From assembly GCA_046349215.1 (NCBI GenBank), contig JAXMCV010000005.1:62001-126000 (forward strand): a stretch of DNA of 64,000 bases, read 5' to 3'. This document shows, in pieces, positions 27,479-36,302 of the stretch. The notes below the pieces were generated by a model. The model did not search any database and had not been told where the DNA came from. It saw only the letters and a list, made by a program, of their open reading frames with translations. The position numbers and the translations under genes are program-made. Source of the stretch: JAJXWB01 sp046349215 (GTDB lineage Bacteria; Pseudomonadota; Alphaproteobacteria; Rhizobiales; Beijerinckiaceae). The first letter of the stretch is position 1, and every line of letters begins with the position of its first letter.

Positions 27479-27934
27479 ATGCCCCGCTTCCGCACGATAC
27501 GCCGCGTTCGCCACAGCGCGGCCGACATGTTCGCGCTCGTCTGCGACATGGAATCCTATCCGGAATTCGTGCCGCTCTGCACGGGCCTGCGGGTGCTGCG
27601 GCGCGAGACCCGCGAGGACGGCGTCGAGACGGCCGTCTCGGTCATGGAGGTCGGCTACAAGGCGATCCGCGAGCGCTTCACGACGCGCGTCACGATGGAC
27701 CGCGCCAGGCTCGAAATCCTCGTCGAATATGTCGACGGGCCGTTCCGCTACCTGAAGAACCGCTGGCGTTTCGTCGATGTCGGGGAACGCGCGTCATCGG
27801 TGGAATTCTTCATCGACTACGAATTCCGCAGCCGCACCCTCGGCGCGCTCATGGGCGCGATGTTCGACAACGCCTTCCACAAGTTCTCGGAAGCCTTCGA
27901 GCGGCGCGCCGACAAGGTCTACGGCCTCGCCTGA
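27479..27934 (+). CDS. ratA: RatA/COQ10-type START-domain protein
   Basis: 151 residues with the coenzyme Q-binding START-like fold: FALVCDMESYPEFVPLC near residue 18 and GPFRYLKNRWRFVD in the middle. Related proteins are the ubiquinone-binding COQ10 and RatA, described as blocking 70S ribosome assembly. In alphaproteobacteria a COQ10-like role is at least as likely; the toxin label should be treated with care. The last 16 bases overlap the end of oxyR on the other strand. Confidence 0.88.
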   Translation: MPRFRTIRRVRHSAADMFALVCDMESYPEFVPLCTGLRVLRRETREDGVETAVSVMEVGYKAIRERFTTRVTMDRARLEILVEYVDGPFRYLKNRWRFVDVGERASSVEFFIDYEFRSRTLGALMGAMFDNAFHKFSEAFERRADKVYGLA

Positions 27935-28842
27935 GGCTCGGCCGCGGCGGCCCAGGCGGGCAGGGCGCGGCCCACGCTGTCGGCCAGCGCGTGCATCGCC
28001 AGCCGCCGCGGCATGTCGCGGCGGAAAACGAGGCGCACCCGGCGCGATATGTCCTCGCCCTTCAGCGGCACGGCGACGAGGCCGCTGGCGTTGATCCGCC
28101 AGCTTTCCACCGCCATGCGCGGGGCGAGCGTCACGCCGTAGCCTGCGGCGGCCAGGTGGAGCAGCGTTTCGAGGCTGGCCGCGCGCGTGTCCGCGGCCCC
28201 GCTCCGTTCGGGACGGCCGCACAGGTCAAGCGTCTGGTCGCGCAGGCAATGGCCGTCGGCGAGCAGGAGCAGGGTGGCGGGATCGAATTCGTCGATCCGC
28301 ACGGCCTTGCGACGCGCCAGCGGGTGGTCCCGCGCGAGCATCAGCAGGAATTCCTCGGTGTAGAGATCGATCGATTCCAGCCGGTCGGTCGGCGGATCGG
28401 TGGCGACGATCGCCGCGTCCAGCTTGCCGTCGACAAGCTGCGGCAGCAGCCGGTCGGTCAGGTCCTCGACCAGCTTGATCGGCGCCTTCGGCAGGTCGCG
28501 GGCGGTCGCCGGCAGCAGGAACGGCATGAGATACGGCCCGATCGTGGCGATCACGCCGAGGCGGACCGGCCCCTCCAGTGGATCGCGCGCGGCGCGGGCA
28601 GCCGCCACGAGGTCTTCGGCAGCCCCCACCGTGCGGCGCGCATGCGCCACGATCTCCTGGCCGCGGTCGGTGACGTGGACGCTGCGTCCGTCGCGTTCGA
28701 ACAACTGCAACCCCAACTCCTGCTCGAGCTTCAAGATCTGCCCGCTCAAGGTCGGCTGGCTGACATTGCAGGCGGCCGACGCGCGGCCGAAATGGCCGAG
28801 GTCGGCGACGGCGAGGACATAGCGAAGATCGCGAAGATTCAT
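27919..28842 (-). CDS. oxyR: Hydrogen-peroxide-sensing LysR-type regulator OxyR
   Basis: 307 residues. An N-terminal LysR HTH (FGRASAACNVSQPTLSGQIL) precedes the sensor domain. The redox cysteines are at residues 199 and 208 in GHCLRDQTLDLC, exactly the E. coli positions. Oxidation to a disulfide would turn on peroxide defence. It diverges from katG, its usual target, with a 103-bp shared regulatory region. The reading frame end overlaps ratA by 16 bp. Confidence 0.95.
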   Translation of the reverse strand: MNLRDLRYVLAVADLGHFGRASAACNVSQPTLSGQILKLEQELGLQLFERDGRSVHVTDRGQEIVAHARRTVGAAEDLVAAARAARDPLEGPVRLGVIATIGPYLMPFLLPATARDLPKAPIKLVEDLTDRLLPQLVDGKLDAAIVATDPPTDRLESIDLYTEEFLLMLARDHPLARRKAVRIDEFDPATLLLLADGHCLRDQTLDLCGRPERSGAADTRAASLETLLHLAAAGYGVTLAPRMAVESWRINASGLVAVPLKGEDISRRVRLVFRRDMPRRLAMHALADSVGRALPAWAAAAEPQARP

Positions 28843-28858
28843 TCGATAGGCATAGCCA

Positions 28859-28878
28859 ATTGCTTCGTTCGGAACAAT
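28859..28878. promoter_or_regulatory. Imperfect palindrome in the oxyR-katG intergenic region
   Basis: ATTGCTTCGTTCGGAACAAT has ATTG...CAAT ends and an inner TxCG...CGxA symmetry, with LysR-like T-N11-A spacing, between the oxyR start (28842) and katG start (28946). It is the best candidate OxyR site seen. The assignment rests on position and symmetry only. Confidence 0.45.
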
Positions 28879-28945
28879 CGATTTTACCGATCCTTGGTCG
28901 CTGCCTAGTCTCGCGCCGCTTCAGACCTGTTGCGGAGGAAAAATC

Positions 28946-31141
28946 ATGACGAGCGAGAGCAAGTGCCCCTTCTCGGGCGGACCGCAGGCGCGCGCCAACC
29001 GCGACTGGTGGCCGAACCAGCTCAATGTCGACGTGCTCCATCGCCGCTCCGAACTTTCGGATCCGATGGGCGAGGCCTTCGACTATGCGAAGGAATTCGA
29101 GTCGCTGGATCTCAACGCGGTGATGTCGGACCTCAAGGCGTTGATGACGGATTCGCAGGACTGGTGGCCGGCCGATTTCGGCCATTACGGCGGTTTGTTC
29201 GTCCGCATGGCCTGGCATAGCGCGGGCACGTACCGCATCACCGACGGGCGCGGCGGCGCCGGCGCCGGCCAGCAGCGTTTCGCACCGCTGAACTCGTGGC
29301 CGGACAACGCCAACCTGGACAAGGCGCGCCGCCTGTTGTGGCCGATCAAGCAGAAGTACGGCCGCAAGCTGTCCTGGGCCGACCTGATGGTGCTGGCCGG
29401 CAATGCCGCTCTCGAATCCATGGGCTTCAAGACGTTCGGCTTCGCGGGCGGCCGAGAGGATGTCTGGGAGGCCGAGGAACTCTATTGGGGTCCGGAAGGC
29501 AGCTGGCTCGGCGACGAGCGCTACAGCGGCGAACGCCAGCTCGCCGAACCGCTCGGCGCCGTGCAGATGGGGCTCATCTACGTCAATCCGGAAGGTCCTA
29601 ACGGCAATCCCGATCCGGTCGCCGCCGCCAGGGACATACGCGAAACATTCCGCCGGATGGCGATGAACGACGAGGAAACCGTCGCGCTGATCGCCGGCGG
29701 GCACACGTTCGGCAAGACGCATGGCGCGGGCGATCCGTCGCTCGTCGGGCCGGAGCCGGAAGCTGGCGCGCTTGAAGATCAGGGTCTCGGCTGGAAGAGC
29801 GCGTTCGGATCGGGGCTGGGCGCCGACACGATCACCGGTGGACCGGAAGTGACCTGGTCGCAGACGCCGACGCGCTGGAGCAATCATTTCTTCGAGAACC
29901 TGTTCCGGTACGAATGGGAACTGACGACGAGTCCTGCCGGCGCCAAGCAATGGAAGGCCAAGAACGCGGAAGCGACGATCCCGGACGCTCACGATCCGTC
30001 GAAAAAGCACGTGCCGACGATGCTGACGACCGACCTGTCGCTGCGCTTCGACCCGGCCTACGAGAAGATCTCGCGCCGGTTTCTCGACCATCCCGAGCAA
30101 TTTGCCAACGCGTTCGCGCGGGCGTGGTTCAAGCTGACGCATCGCGACATGGGTCCGGTCGCCCGCTACCTCGGTCCGCTCGTCCCAAAGGAAACGCTGA
30201 TCTGGCAGGACCCGGTTCCAGCACTCGATCATCAGGTCGTCGGCGCGCAGGACATCGAGGCGCTCAAGCAGAAAATCCTGTCGTCCGGCATTTCGGTGTC
30301 GCAGCTAGTCTCGACAGCCTGGGCGTCGGCTTCCACCTTCCGCGGCTCCGACAAGCGCGGCGGCGCCAACGGCGCGCGTATCCGGCTCGCGCCCCAGAAG
30401 GACTGGGAGGTGAACCAGCCGGCCGAGCTGGCGAAGACGCTCGCCAGGCTGGAGGCGATCCGTTCTGAATTCAGCACCGGCGGCAAGAAGGTGTCGCTCG
30501 CCGATCTCATCGTGCTGGCGGGCTGCGCCGGCGTCGAGAAGGCCGCGAAGGCCGCGGGCGTCGATGTGAAGGTTCCCTTCACGCCCGGCCGCACCGATGC
30601 GACGCAGGAGCAGACGGACGTCGAATCCTTCGCGCCGCTGGAGCCGCGCGCGGATGGCTTCCGCAACTACGTGAACAAGGCGCGCCAGCAGTTCATGCAG
30701 CCGGAAGAGGCGCTGATCGACCGCGCGCAATTGCTGACGCTCACGGGGCCTGAGATGACCGTGCTGATCGGCGGCCTGCGCGTGCTCGGCGCAAACGCCG
30801 GCCATTCGACGCACGGCGTCTTCACCGACCGGCCGGAGACGCTGACGAACGACTTCTTCGTCAACCTGCTCGATATGCGCAACCAGTGGCGGCCGCTCGC
30901 CGGCGCCGAGGGCGTGTACGAGGCGCTCGACCGCAAGACGAACGAGGTGCGCTGGACCGGTACGCGCGTCGACCTGATCTTCGGCTCGCATTCGCAATTG
31001 CGCGCGTTCGCTGAGGTCTATGCGGCGGCCGACGCGAAGGAAAAGTTTGTTCGCGACTTCGCCAAGGCATGGGACAAGGTGATGAACCTGGACCGGTTCG
31101 ACCTGCAAAAGCCGCGGCGCGGCGTGCTCCAGCCTGCGTGA
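28946..31141 (+). CDS. katG: Catalase-peroxidase
   Basis: 731 residues, full length. The catalytic triad of the N-domain is visible: Arg and His in VRMAWHSAGTYR (Trp90-His91) and the proximal His253 in GGHTFGKTHG. The Trp-Tyr-Met cross-link residues are all present: W90, Y212 (LIYVNPEGPNG) and M238 (RRMAMND). The second, haem-less domain follows. It removes H2O2 in the cytoplasm. The ATG follows GCGGAGGA. Placed divergently from oxyR, so OxyR induction is expected. Confidence 0.98.
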   Translation: MTSESKCPFSGGPQARANRDWWPNQLNVDVLHRRSELSDPMGEAFDYAKEFESLDLNAVMSDLKALMTDSQDWWPADFGHYGGLFVRMAWHSAGTYRITDGRGGAGAGQQRFAPLNSWPDNANLDKARRLLWPIKQKYGRKLSWADLMVLAGNAALESMGFKTFGFAGGREDVWEAEELYWGPEGSWLGDERYSGERQLAEPLGAVQMGLIYVNPEGPNGNPDPVAAARDIRETFRRMAMNDEETVALIAGGHTFGKTHGAGDPSLVGPEPEAGALEDQGLGWKSAFGSGLGADTITGGPEVTWSQTPTRWSNHFFENLFRYEWELTTSPAGAKQWKAKNAEATIPDAHDPSKKHVPTMLTTDLSLRFDPAYEKISRRFLDHPEQFANAFARAWFKLTHRDMGPVARYLGPLVPKETLIWQDPVPALDHQVVGAQDIEALKQKILSSGISVSQLVSTAWASASTFRGSDKRGGANGARIRLAPQKDWEVNQPAELAKTLARLEAIRSEFSTGGKKVSLADLIVLAGCAGVEKAAKAAGVDVKVPFTPGRTDATQEQTDVESFAPLEPRADGFRNYVNKARQQFMQPEEALIDRAQLLTLTGPEMTVLIGGLRVLGANAGHSTHGVFTDRPETLTNDFFVNLLDMRNQWRPLAGAEGVYEALDRKTNEVRWTGTRVDLIFGSHSQLRAFAEVYAAADAKEKFVRDFAKAWDKVMNLDRFDLQKPRRGVLQPA

Positions 31142-31167
31142 GGGCGGCATTTTACGATCTGTTAAGG

Positions 31168-31195
31168 CGGGCGGCTTCGGCCGCCCGTTTCGTTT
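31168..31195 (+). terminator. Probable terminator after katG
   Basis: CGGGCGGC, a TTCG tetraloop, GCCGCCCG, then TTTCGTTT: an eight-base-pair stem with a stable loop and a broken T run, 27 bp after the katG stop. Confidence 0.7.
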
Positions 31196-31269
31196 CCGGG
31201 CGCGATTGCCCCTGCGGGTCCGCGCCGCTATAAGCGCGCCGGAATTTCCCTCAGCCAGAAAGAAGCGCC

Positions 31270-31692
31270 ATGGCGACCGAACGCACCTTTTCCATCATCA
31301 AGCCCGACGCGACCCGCCGCAATCTCACCGGCAAGATCAACTCGATGATCGAGGCCGCCGGCCTGCGCATCGTCGCGCAGAAGCGCGTGCACATGACGCG
31401 CAAGCAGGCCGAGACCTTCTACGCCGTCCACAAGGACCGCCCGTTCTATGGCGAACTGGTCGAGCAGATGTCGGCCGCGCCCGTCGTCGTGCAGGTTCTG
31501 GAAGGCGACAACGCCATCAAGCGTTATCGCGACGTGATGGGCGCGACGAACCCGGAAAAGGCCGATCCCGGCACGATCCGCAAGGAATGCGCGCTGAACA
31601 TGGGCGAGAATTCCGTGCACGGTTCGGATGCGCCGGAGACCGCGGCGATCGAGATCGCGCAATGGTTCTCCGGCAACGAGATCGTCGGCTGA
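31270..31692 (+). CDS. ndk: Nucleoside-diphosphate kinase
   Basis: 140 residues, the standard length. ERTFSIIKPDATRRN at the start, and the active-site His117 in NSVHGSDAPETA near the end. It transfers phosphate between nucleoside di- and triphosphates in the cytoplasm. It is followed by a strong terminator hairpin. Confidence 0.98.
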   Translation: MATERTFSIIKPDATRRNLTGKINSMIEAAGLRIVAQKRVHMTRKQAETFYAVHKDRPFYGELVEQMSAAPVVVQVLEGDNAIKRYRDVMGATNPEKADPGTIRKECALNMGENSVHGSDAPETAAIEIAQWFSGNEIVG

Positions 31693-31717
31693 ACGAATTC
31701 GTCCGATTGACGGATCG

Positions 31718-31747
31718 AAAGGCGCGCTTCGGCGCGCCTTTTGTTTT
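31718..31747. terminator. Strong terminator hairpin between ndk and the globin gene
   Basis: AAAGGCGCGC, loop TTCG, GCGCGCCTTT followed by TGTTTTT. The ten-base-pair stem with A/T flanks could stop transcription from both sides, since the two flanking genes converge here. Confidence 0.85.
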
Positions 31748-31752
31748 TCGCG

Positions 31753-32163
31753 TCAGCCTTCCGCGGCGCCTGCGAGCATCTCGCCCGAGATCGTGTCCAT
31801 CGCCGCGCCCCAGGCGTGCGCCGCTTCCTCGCTCCACGCCGAACCGAGCGCCGCCGCCAGAGTCTTCAGGAGCGCGTCGCGCATCGAATCGTACTGGCCC
31901 GACGTGACGCCGTAGCCGACGTGGCGGCGGCCGAGGTCTCGGATCGTCGGCAGCAATGCTTCGGGCGCGCGCAGGTTGGCGACTGCGTAGGCCAGCACCT
32001 GCATCAGGCGAAGCGCCTGTTCGTCCATGTCGGACCTGAACAGGGGACGGGTCGTCGGATCGAGTTCGAACAGGCGATCGTAGAAGGCGAGGCCGAGCGA
32101 ACGCGTGACCGGCCCGAGGGCGGCGAAAGAGGTCTCGACCTTGTCTATTTCTTGCGGCGTCAT
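31753..32163 (-). CDS. Single-domain globin
   Basis: 136 residues with the flavohaemoglobin/Vitreoscilla-type globin plan: SLGLAFYDRLFELDPTTRPL (helix B/C with the CD1 Phe) and LGRRHVGYGVTSGQY with proximal His81. No reductase domain is fused. It may bind oxygen or nitric oxide. It lies between ndk and the molybdopterin oxidoreductase; no operon partner is evident. Confidence 0.87.
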   Translation of the reverse strand: MTPQEIDKVETSFAALGPVTRSLGLAFYDRLFELDPTTRPLFRSDMDEQALRLMQVLAYAVANLRAPEALLPTIRDLGRRHVGYGVTSGQYDSMRDALLKTLAAALGSAWSEEAAHAWGAAMDTISGEMLAGAAEG

Positions 32164-32270
32164 CTGGAATCGCTTGGTCCCTCGAGACTAAGCCCGCGAG
32201 TTCAAATCGCAAACCCAGGGTCACTTGCGGTGCGGCCGCGGGGAGCCGATCATGGGCCGGAGGAGTCGCG

Positions 32271-34361
32271 ATGAACGCCCCGGCACAGATCAAGATCGGC
32301 CATTCCACCTGTCCGCACGATTGCCCGTCGGTCTGTGCGCTCGAGGTGGAGGTGCTGGACCGCGACAGGATCGGCCGCGTGCGCGGCGCGTCCGAGCAGA
32401 CCTATACGGCGGGCGTGGTCTGCGCCAAGGTCGCGCGCTACGCCCAGCGCATCCATCATCCCGACCGCCTGACGCATCCGATGAAGCGCACCGGCCCGAA
32501 GGGCTCGGGCCAGTTCGCGCGCATTTCCTGGGACGAGGCGCTGGATACGATCGCCGAGAGGTTCCTGGCCGCCGAACGGAATTTCGGGTCCGAAAGCGTC
32601 TGGCCCTATTACTACGCCGGCACGATGGGCCGGGTGATGCGTGACGGCATCAACCGTTTGACGCATGCCAAGAGATATTCGCGCTACCTTTCGACCATCT
32701 GCATCAATCTCGCGTGGCCCGGCTATATTGCCGGCGTCGGTCGAATGGCCGGTCCCGATCCGCGCGAAATGGCGAAGGCGGATTGCGTCGTCATCTGGGG
32801 CACCAATGCGGTGGCCACCCAGGTCAACGTCATGACCCACGCCATTCGCGCCCGGAAGGAGCGCGGCGCGAAGATCGTGGTCATCGACGTCTATCGCAAC
32901 GCGACGATGGAACAGGCGGATGTCGCCCTGTGCTTGCGGCCGGGAACCGACGGCGCGCTCGCCTGCGCGGTCATGCACGTCCTGTTTCGCGAAGGCCTCG
33001 CCGATCGCGAATTCATGAGTCGTTTCACGGACGTGCCCGACGAACTTGAAGCGCATCTTCAGACGCGCACGCCGGAATGGGCCTCCGCCATAACGGGCCT
33101 GTCGGTCGCCGAGATCGAGGACTTCGCCCGTCTCGTCGGAAATACCAAGCGCACCTATTTCCGTCTCGGCTACGGCTTCTCGCGCTCGCGCAACGGCGCG
33201 ACGAACATGCATGCGGCGACCTGCATCGCATCCGTGACCGGCGCCTGGGCGCTGGAGGGCGGCGGCGCCTTTCACAACAACGGGGCCATCTTCCATCTCA
33301 ATACCCGGATGATCGAAGGCCTCGATGTCGTCGACCGCTCGACGCGCATTCTCGACCAGTCGCGCATCGGCGCCGTGCTGACCGGCGAGGAGGACGCGCT
33401 GCAAGGCGGTCCGCCCGTCATGGCGATGCTGATCCAGAACACCAATCCCGCCTGCATCGCGCCCGACCAGAACAGGGTCCAGCGCGGCTTTGCGCGCGAG
33501 GACCTGTTCGTGGCCGTGCACGAGCAGTTCATGACGGATACGGCGAAGGTCGCCGACATCGTCCTGCCGGCGACGATGTTTCTCGAGCATGACGATTTCT
33601 ATACCGGCGGCGGACACCAATACCTCGGTCTCGGGCCGAAGCTGGTCGAACCGCCGGGCGAATGCCGACCCAATCACGACGTGATCTGCGCGCTGGCGAA
33701 GCTCGTTGGCGCGGAACATCGCGGCTTCGAGATGAGCGCGCGCGAACTCATCGACAGGACGATGAAGGATTCGGGCTGGGGCTCGCTCGAGGATTTCGAG
33801 AAGGCGCGCTGGATCGACGCGCAGCCGCCCTTCGAGACCGCCCACTACGCCGAGGGTTTCCACTGGCCCGACGGCAAGTTCCGCTTCAAGCCGGACTGGC
33901 CGAAGACGCCTTTCGCCAATTCGGGCCCGCTCGGGCCGTGGCGGAAAATGCCGCGATTGCCGGACCATTGGGCGGTCACGGAGGAAGCGGATGCGGACCA
34001 TCCGTTTCGGCTGGCGACGAGCCCCGCGCGCTCCTTCCTCAATTCGAGCTTCACGGAGACGCCGGATTCGCTCGCCCGCGAAATTCGCCCGACCGTGATG
34101 GTGCATCCGCAAGACGCAGCCGAACATGGCATCGCCGACGGCGATCTCGTGACACTCGGCAACGGGCGTGGGCAGGTGCGACTGCATGCGAAATTGTTCG
34201 ACGGCGTCAGGCGGGGCGTGCTGATCGCCGAGGGCATCTGGCCGAATTCGAAATTCGTGGACGGGCAGGGGATCAACGTACTGACAGGCGACGATTCCCC
34301 GGCGCCGTTCGGGGGCGCGGCTTTCCACGACAACAGGGTGTGGCTGCACGGTCCGGGCTGA
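32271..34361 (+). CDS. Molybdopterin-dependent oxidoreductase (DMSO reductase family)
   Basis: 696 residues. An N-terminal [4Fe-4S] motif is formed by Cys14, Cys18, Cys22 and Cys51 (CPHDCPSVC and VVCAKV). The Mo-bis-MGD domains follow (CVVIWGTNAVATQVNV, IVVIDVYRNATMEQADV, DIVLPATMFLEHDDFY) and a C-terminal MGD-binding beta barrel (LNSSFTETPD, VTLGNGRGQVRL). No Tat signal is seen, so it is probably cytoplasmic. The substrate is unknown; biotin sulfoxide reductase-like and formate dehydrogenase-like relatives are both possible. GGAGGAG precedes the ATG. Confidence 0.9.
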   Translation: MNAPAQIKIGHSTCPHDCPSVCALEVEVLDRDRIGRVRGASEQTYTAGVVCAKVARYAQRIHHPDRLTHPMKRTGPKGSGQFARISWDEALDTIAERFLAAERNFGSESVWPYYYAGTMGRVMRDGINRLTHAKRYSRYLSTICINLAWPGYIAGVGRMAGPDPREMAKADCVVIWGTNAVATQVNVMTHAIRARKERGAKIVVIDVYRNATMEQADVALCLRPGTDGALACAVMHVLFREGLADREFMSRFTDVPDELEAHLQTRTPEWASAITGLSVAEIEDFARLVGNTKRTYFRLGYGFSRSRNGATNMHAATCIASVTGAWALEGGGAFHNNGAIFHLNTRMIEGLDVVDRSTRILDQSRIGAVLTGEEDALQGGPPVMAMLIQNTNPACIAPDQNRVQRGFAREDLFVAVHEQFMTDTAKVADIVLPATMFLEHDDFYTGGGHQYLGLGPKLVEPPGECRPNHDVICALAKLVGAEHRGFEMSARELIDRTMKDSGWGSLEDFEKARWIDAQPPFETAHYAEGFHWPDGKFRFKPDWPKTPFANSGPLGPWRKMPRLPDHWAVTEEADADHPFRLATSPARSFLNSSFTETPDSLAREIRPTVMVHPQDAAEHGIADGDLVTLGNGRGQVRLHAKLFDGVRRGVLIAEGIWPNSKFVDGQGINVLTGDDSPAPFGGAAFHDNRVWLHGPG

Positions 34362-34367
34362 GAGCGC

Positions 34368-35000
34368 TCAGCGCGCCAGTTTTTCCACCAGCGCGCCGAC
34401 CTCCCGGTCTAGCGGGTCGGCGCTCCGCGCCAGCCCCTCGACCACGCCGGCGCGGTCCTCGGCATTGCGGTTCTGGCTCATCTTGCGCTTGGCGTCTATG
34501 CGGGCGATCGGCATCCGCACGCCGACGATGGCGCGCAATTGCGCCTTCACGAAAGTCTCCGGCGCCTCCGTCACCTTCCACGGGTTGGCGCGCTCGCCTT
34601 CATGTCGGTCGGTGAGCCGGGAGACGAGCGCGTGCAACCGGTCCTCCTCGTGGAAGAACTCGACATCGCCATAGGCATGGATCGCGACGTAGTTCCAAGT
34701 CGGGACGACCGCGCCCGTCTTCTGCTTGGTCGGATACCAGGCCGGCGTCACATAGGCGTCCGGCCCCATGAAGATCGCCAGGCTCTGGCCCGCGACCTTC
34801 GCCTCCCAGTGCGGGTTGGCGCGGGCAATATGACCGTAGAGCACGCCGAATTCGCCCTCGGTCTCGTCGAGCAGCATCGGCAGCGGCGTGGCGATCAGGC
34901 CGTCGGCGCCGAACGAGGCCAGGGTCGCGAGGCGCGCGGCGCGGATCGCGGCGTGCGCCTCGGGCAGGTCGTCGATCCGGAAATGAGCGGGCGTGTACAT
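34368..35000 (-). CDS. PaiB-type FMN-binding protein
   Basis: 210 residues: MYTPAHFRIDDLPEAHAAIR opens the family, TPLPMLLDETEGEFGVLYGH and AWYPTKQKTGAVVPTWNYVA give the FMN-binding split barrel. The family was named after B. subtilis PaiB, a negative regulator of sporulation and protease genes, but its chemistry is unknown. The ATG at 35000 follows GAGGAGGC, so the longer frame is rejected. It converges on the Mo-oxidoreductase and diverges from irr. Confidence 0.9.
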   Translation of the reverse strand: MYTPAHFRIDDLPEAHAAIRAARLATLASFGADGLIATPLPMLLDETEGEFGVLYGHIARANPHWEAKVAGQSLAIFMGPDAYVTPAWYPTKQKTGAVVPTWNYVAIHAYGDVEFFHEEDRLHALVSRLTDRHEGERANPWKVTEAPETFVKAQLRAIVGVRMPIARIDAKRKMSQNRNAEDRAGVVEGLARSADPLDREVGALVEKLAR

Positions 35001-35079
35001 GATGCCTCCTCGAAGGCCGCAAGGTCGGCGTTTGCGACAGATCAATTCTTAACGCGTGAAATTGACTGATATTTTCGTC

Positions 35080-35523
35080 ATGGCCAGCGAAAACATCAGG
35101 AATGGCAAGCCCCCGGGCGGTATGTCGCCGTCCGAGATCGTGTCGATGCTGCAGGGCGCCGGGTTGCGCCCGACGCGGCAGCGCCAGCAGATCGCGCGCC
35201 TGCTCTACACCGACGGCGGCCGACACGTCACGGCCGAGATGCTCTACGCCGAGGCGCGCAGCGATCGCTACCCGCCCTCGCTCGCCACCATCTACAACGC
35301 ATTGCGCGACTTCGCCGAGCACGGCCTGCTGCGCGAAGTGGCGCTCTATGGTTCGAAGCTCTGGTACGACACGACGACCGGGCCGCATTTCCACTATTAC
35401 GTCGAGAACGGCGAGACCCTGTTCGACATTCCGCCCGAACATGTGCCGCAGATCGACATCGTCGCGCCGGAAGGCATGCGCGTCGCTGGCGTCGACGTGG
35501 TTGTCCGGCTCGAAAAGCTCTGA
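35080..35523 (+). CDS. irr: Irr-like iron/haem-responsive Fur-family regulator
   Basis: About 147 residues. MLQGAGLRPTRQRQQIARLL and TAEMLYAEARSDRYPPSLAT (winged helix) are followed by GPHFHYYVENGETLFDIP. The HxH-YYxE segment is typical of Irr and replaces the zinc-site pattern of canonical Fur. In alphaproteobacteria Irr represses or activates iron and haem genes according to haem status. An in-frame GTG at 35056 would add eight residues; the ATG at 35080 is preferred. No N-terminal haem-regulatory CP motif is seen. Confidence 0.87.
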   Translation: MASENIRNGKPPGGMSPSEIVSMLQGAGLRPTRQRQQIARLLYTDGGRHVTAEMLYAEARSDRYPPSLATIYNALRDFAEHGLLREVALYGSKLWYDTTTGPHFHYYVENGETLFDIPPEHVPQIDIVAPEGMRVAGVDVVVRLEKL

Positions 35524-35563
35524 ACGCGCCGCCGGTCGGCGGGAGGACGGGCGTGGGCGGGAA

Positions 35564-35668
35564 ACGGTCCAGTACGTCGGAAATATCTACAAGTACTTCT
35601 ACGCCTGTTCCCTGATGCTGGAGGCCATGCGGGCGCACGACGAGGCGGTCGTCAAAGAGATAAAATAA
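35564..35668 (+). pseudogene. Possible gene remnant or small protein lacking a start
   Basis: Directly after irr an open frame encodes TVQYVGNIYKYFYACSLMLE and then AMRAHDEAVVKEIK before a stop. The Tyr/Phe-rich, protein-like composition differs from the Arg/Ala/Pro-rich noise of shadow frames. No ATG, GTG or TTG in this frame precedes it at a useful distance. It may be the 3' end of a degraded gene or a gene with a disrupted start. Confidence 0.3.
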
Positions 35669-35684
35669 GACAGGGTCTGCGCGC

Positions 35685-36302
35685 TCAGCCCCTGCGCGCC
35701 AGCACGCGATTGCCCTTCACGACAACCTTTTCGTCGGCCACGAGCGCCAGCGCCGCAGGATAGATCTTGTGTTCCTCGCCGAGCACGCGGGCGGCGAGCG
35801 CGTCCGGCGTGTCGTCGTCGAGGACCGGGACCGCCGCCTGCAGGATGATGGGGCCTGCGTCCATTTCCGGCACGACGAAATGCACGGTCGCGCCGTGCAG
35901 CTTCACGCCGTCGGCAAGCGCCCGCTCATGCGTATGCAGGCCGCGATAGGAGGGCAGCAGAGCAGGGTGGATGTTGAGCATCCTGTCCTGCCATTGCGCG
36001 ACGAACCAGGGCGTCAGCACGCGCATGAAGCCGGCGAGGCAGACGAGGTCGATCCGCGCCGCGCCGAGAACGTCCTGCACGGCGCGTTCGAAAGATTCGC
36101 GATCCTTGCCGAAATTCTTGTGGTCGACGACAGCGGTGCGAATGCCCTGTTCCCTGGCCCAGTCGAGGCCTGCGGCGTCGGGCCTGTTCGACAGCACCAG
36201 CGCGATTTCCGCCGGGTAATCGGCTGCGCGCGCCGCCTCGACCAGCGACTTCATGTTGGAGCCACGGCCGGAGATGAGGATGGCGACGCGTTTCTTGGTC
36301 AA
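35685..36302 (-). CDS. purN: Phosphoribosylglycinamide formyltransferase
   Basis: 205 residues from a TTG start. Motifs: AILISGRGSNMKSLVEA (nucleotide loop), LVCLAGFMRVL, NIHPALLPSYRGLHTHERAL (catalytic Asn and His) and VPEMDAGPIILQAAVPV (Asp). It adds a formyl group in step 3 of purine synthesis. The TTG overlaps the TGA of purM in TTGA, which fixes the start and implies translational coupling. Confidence 0.96.
   Translation of the reverse strand: MTKKRVAILISGRGSNMKSLVEAARAADYPAEIALVLSNRPDAAGLDWAREQGIRTAVVDHKNFGKDRESFERAVQDVLGAARIDLVCLAGFMRVLTPWFVAQWQDRMLNIHPALLPSYRGLHTHERALADGVKLHGATVHFVVPEMDAGPIILQAAVPVLDDDTPDALAARVLGEEHKIYPAALALVADEKVVVKGNRVLARRG

Noticed and set aside
28226..30232. 668-residue minus-strand frame over oxyR and katG
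   Set aside because: It crosses two confident genes in opposite strands and shows no domain.
32250..34349. 699-residue minus-strand frame antisense to the molybdopterin oxidoreductase
   Set aside because: Shadow frame; the Fe-S and cofactor motifs lie on the plus strand.
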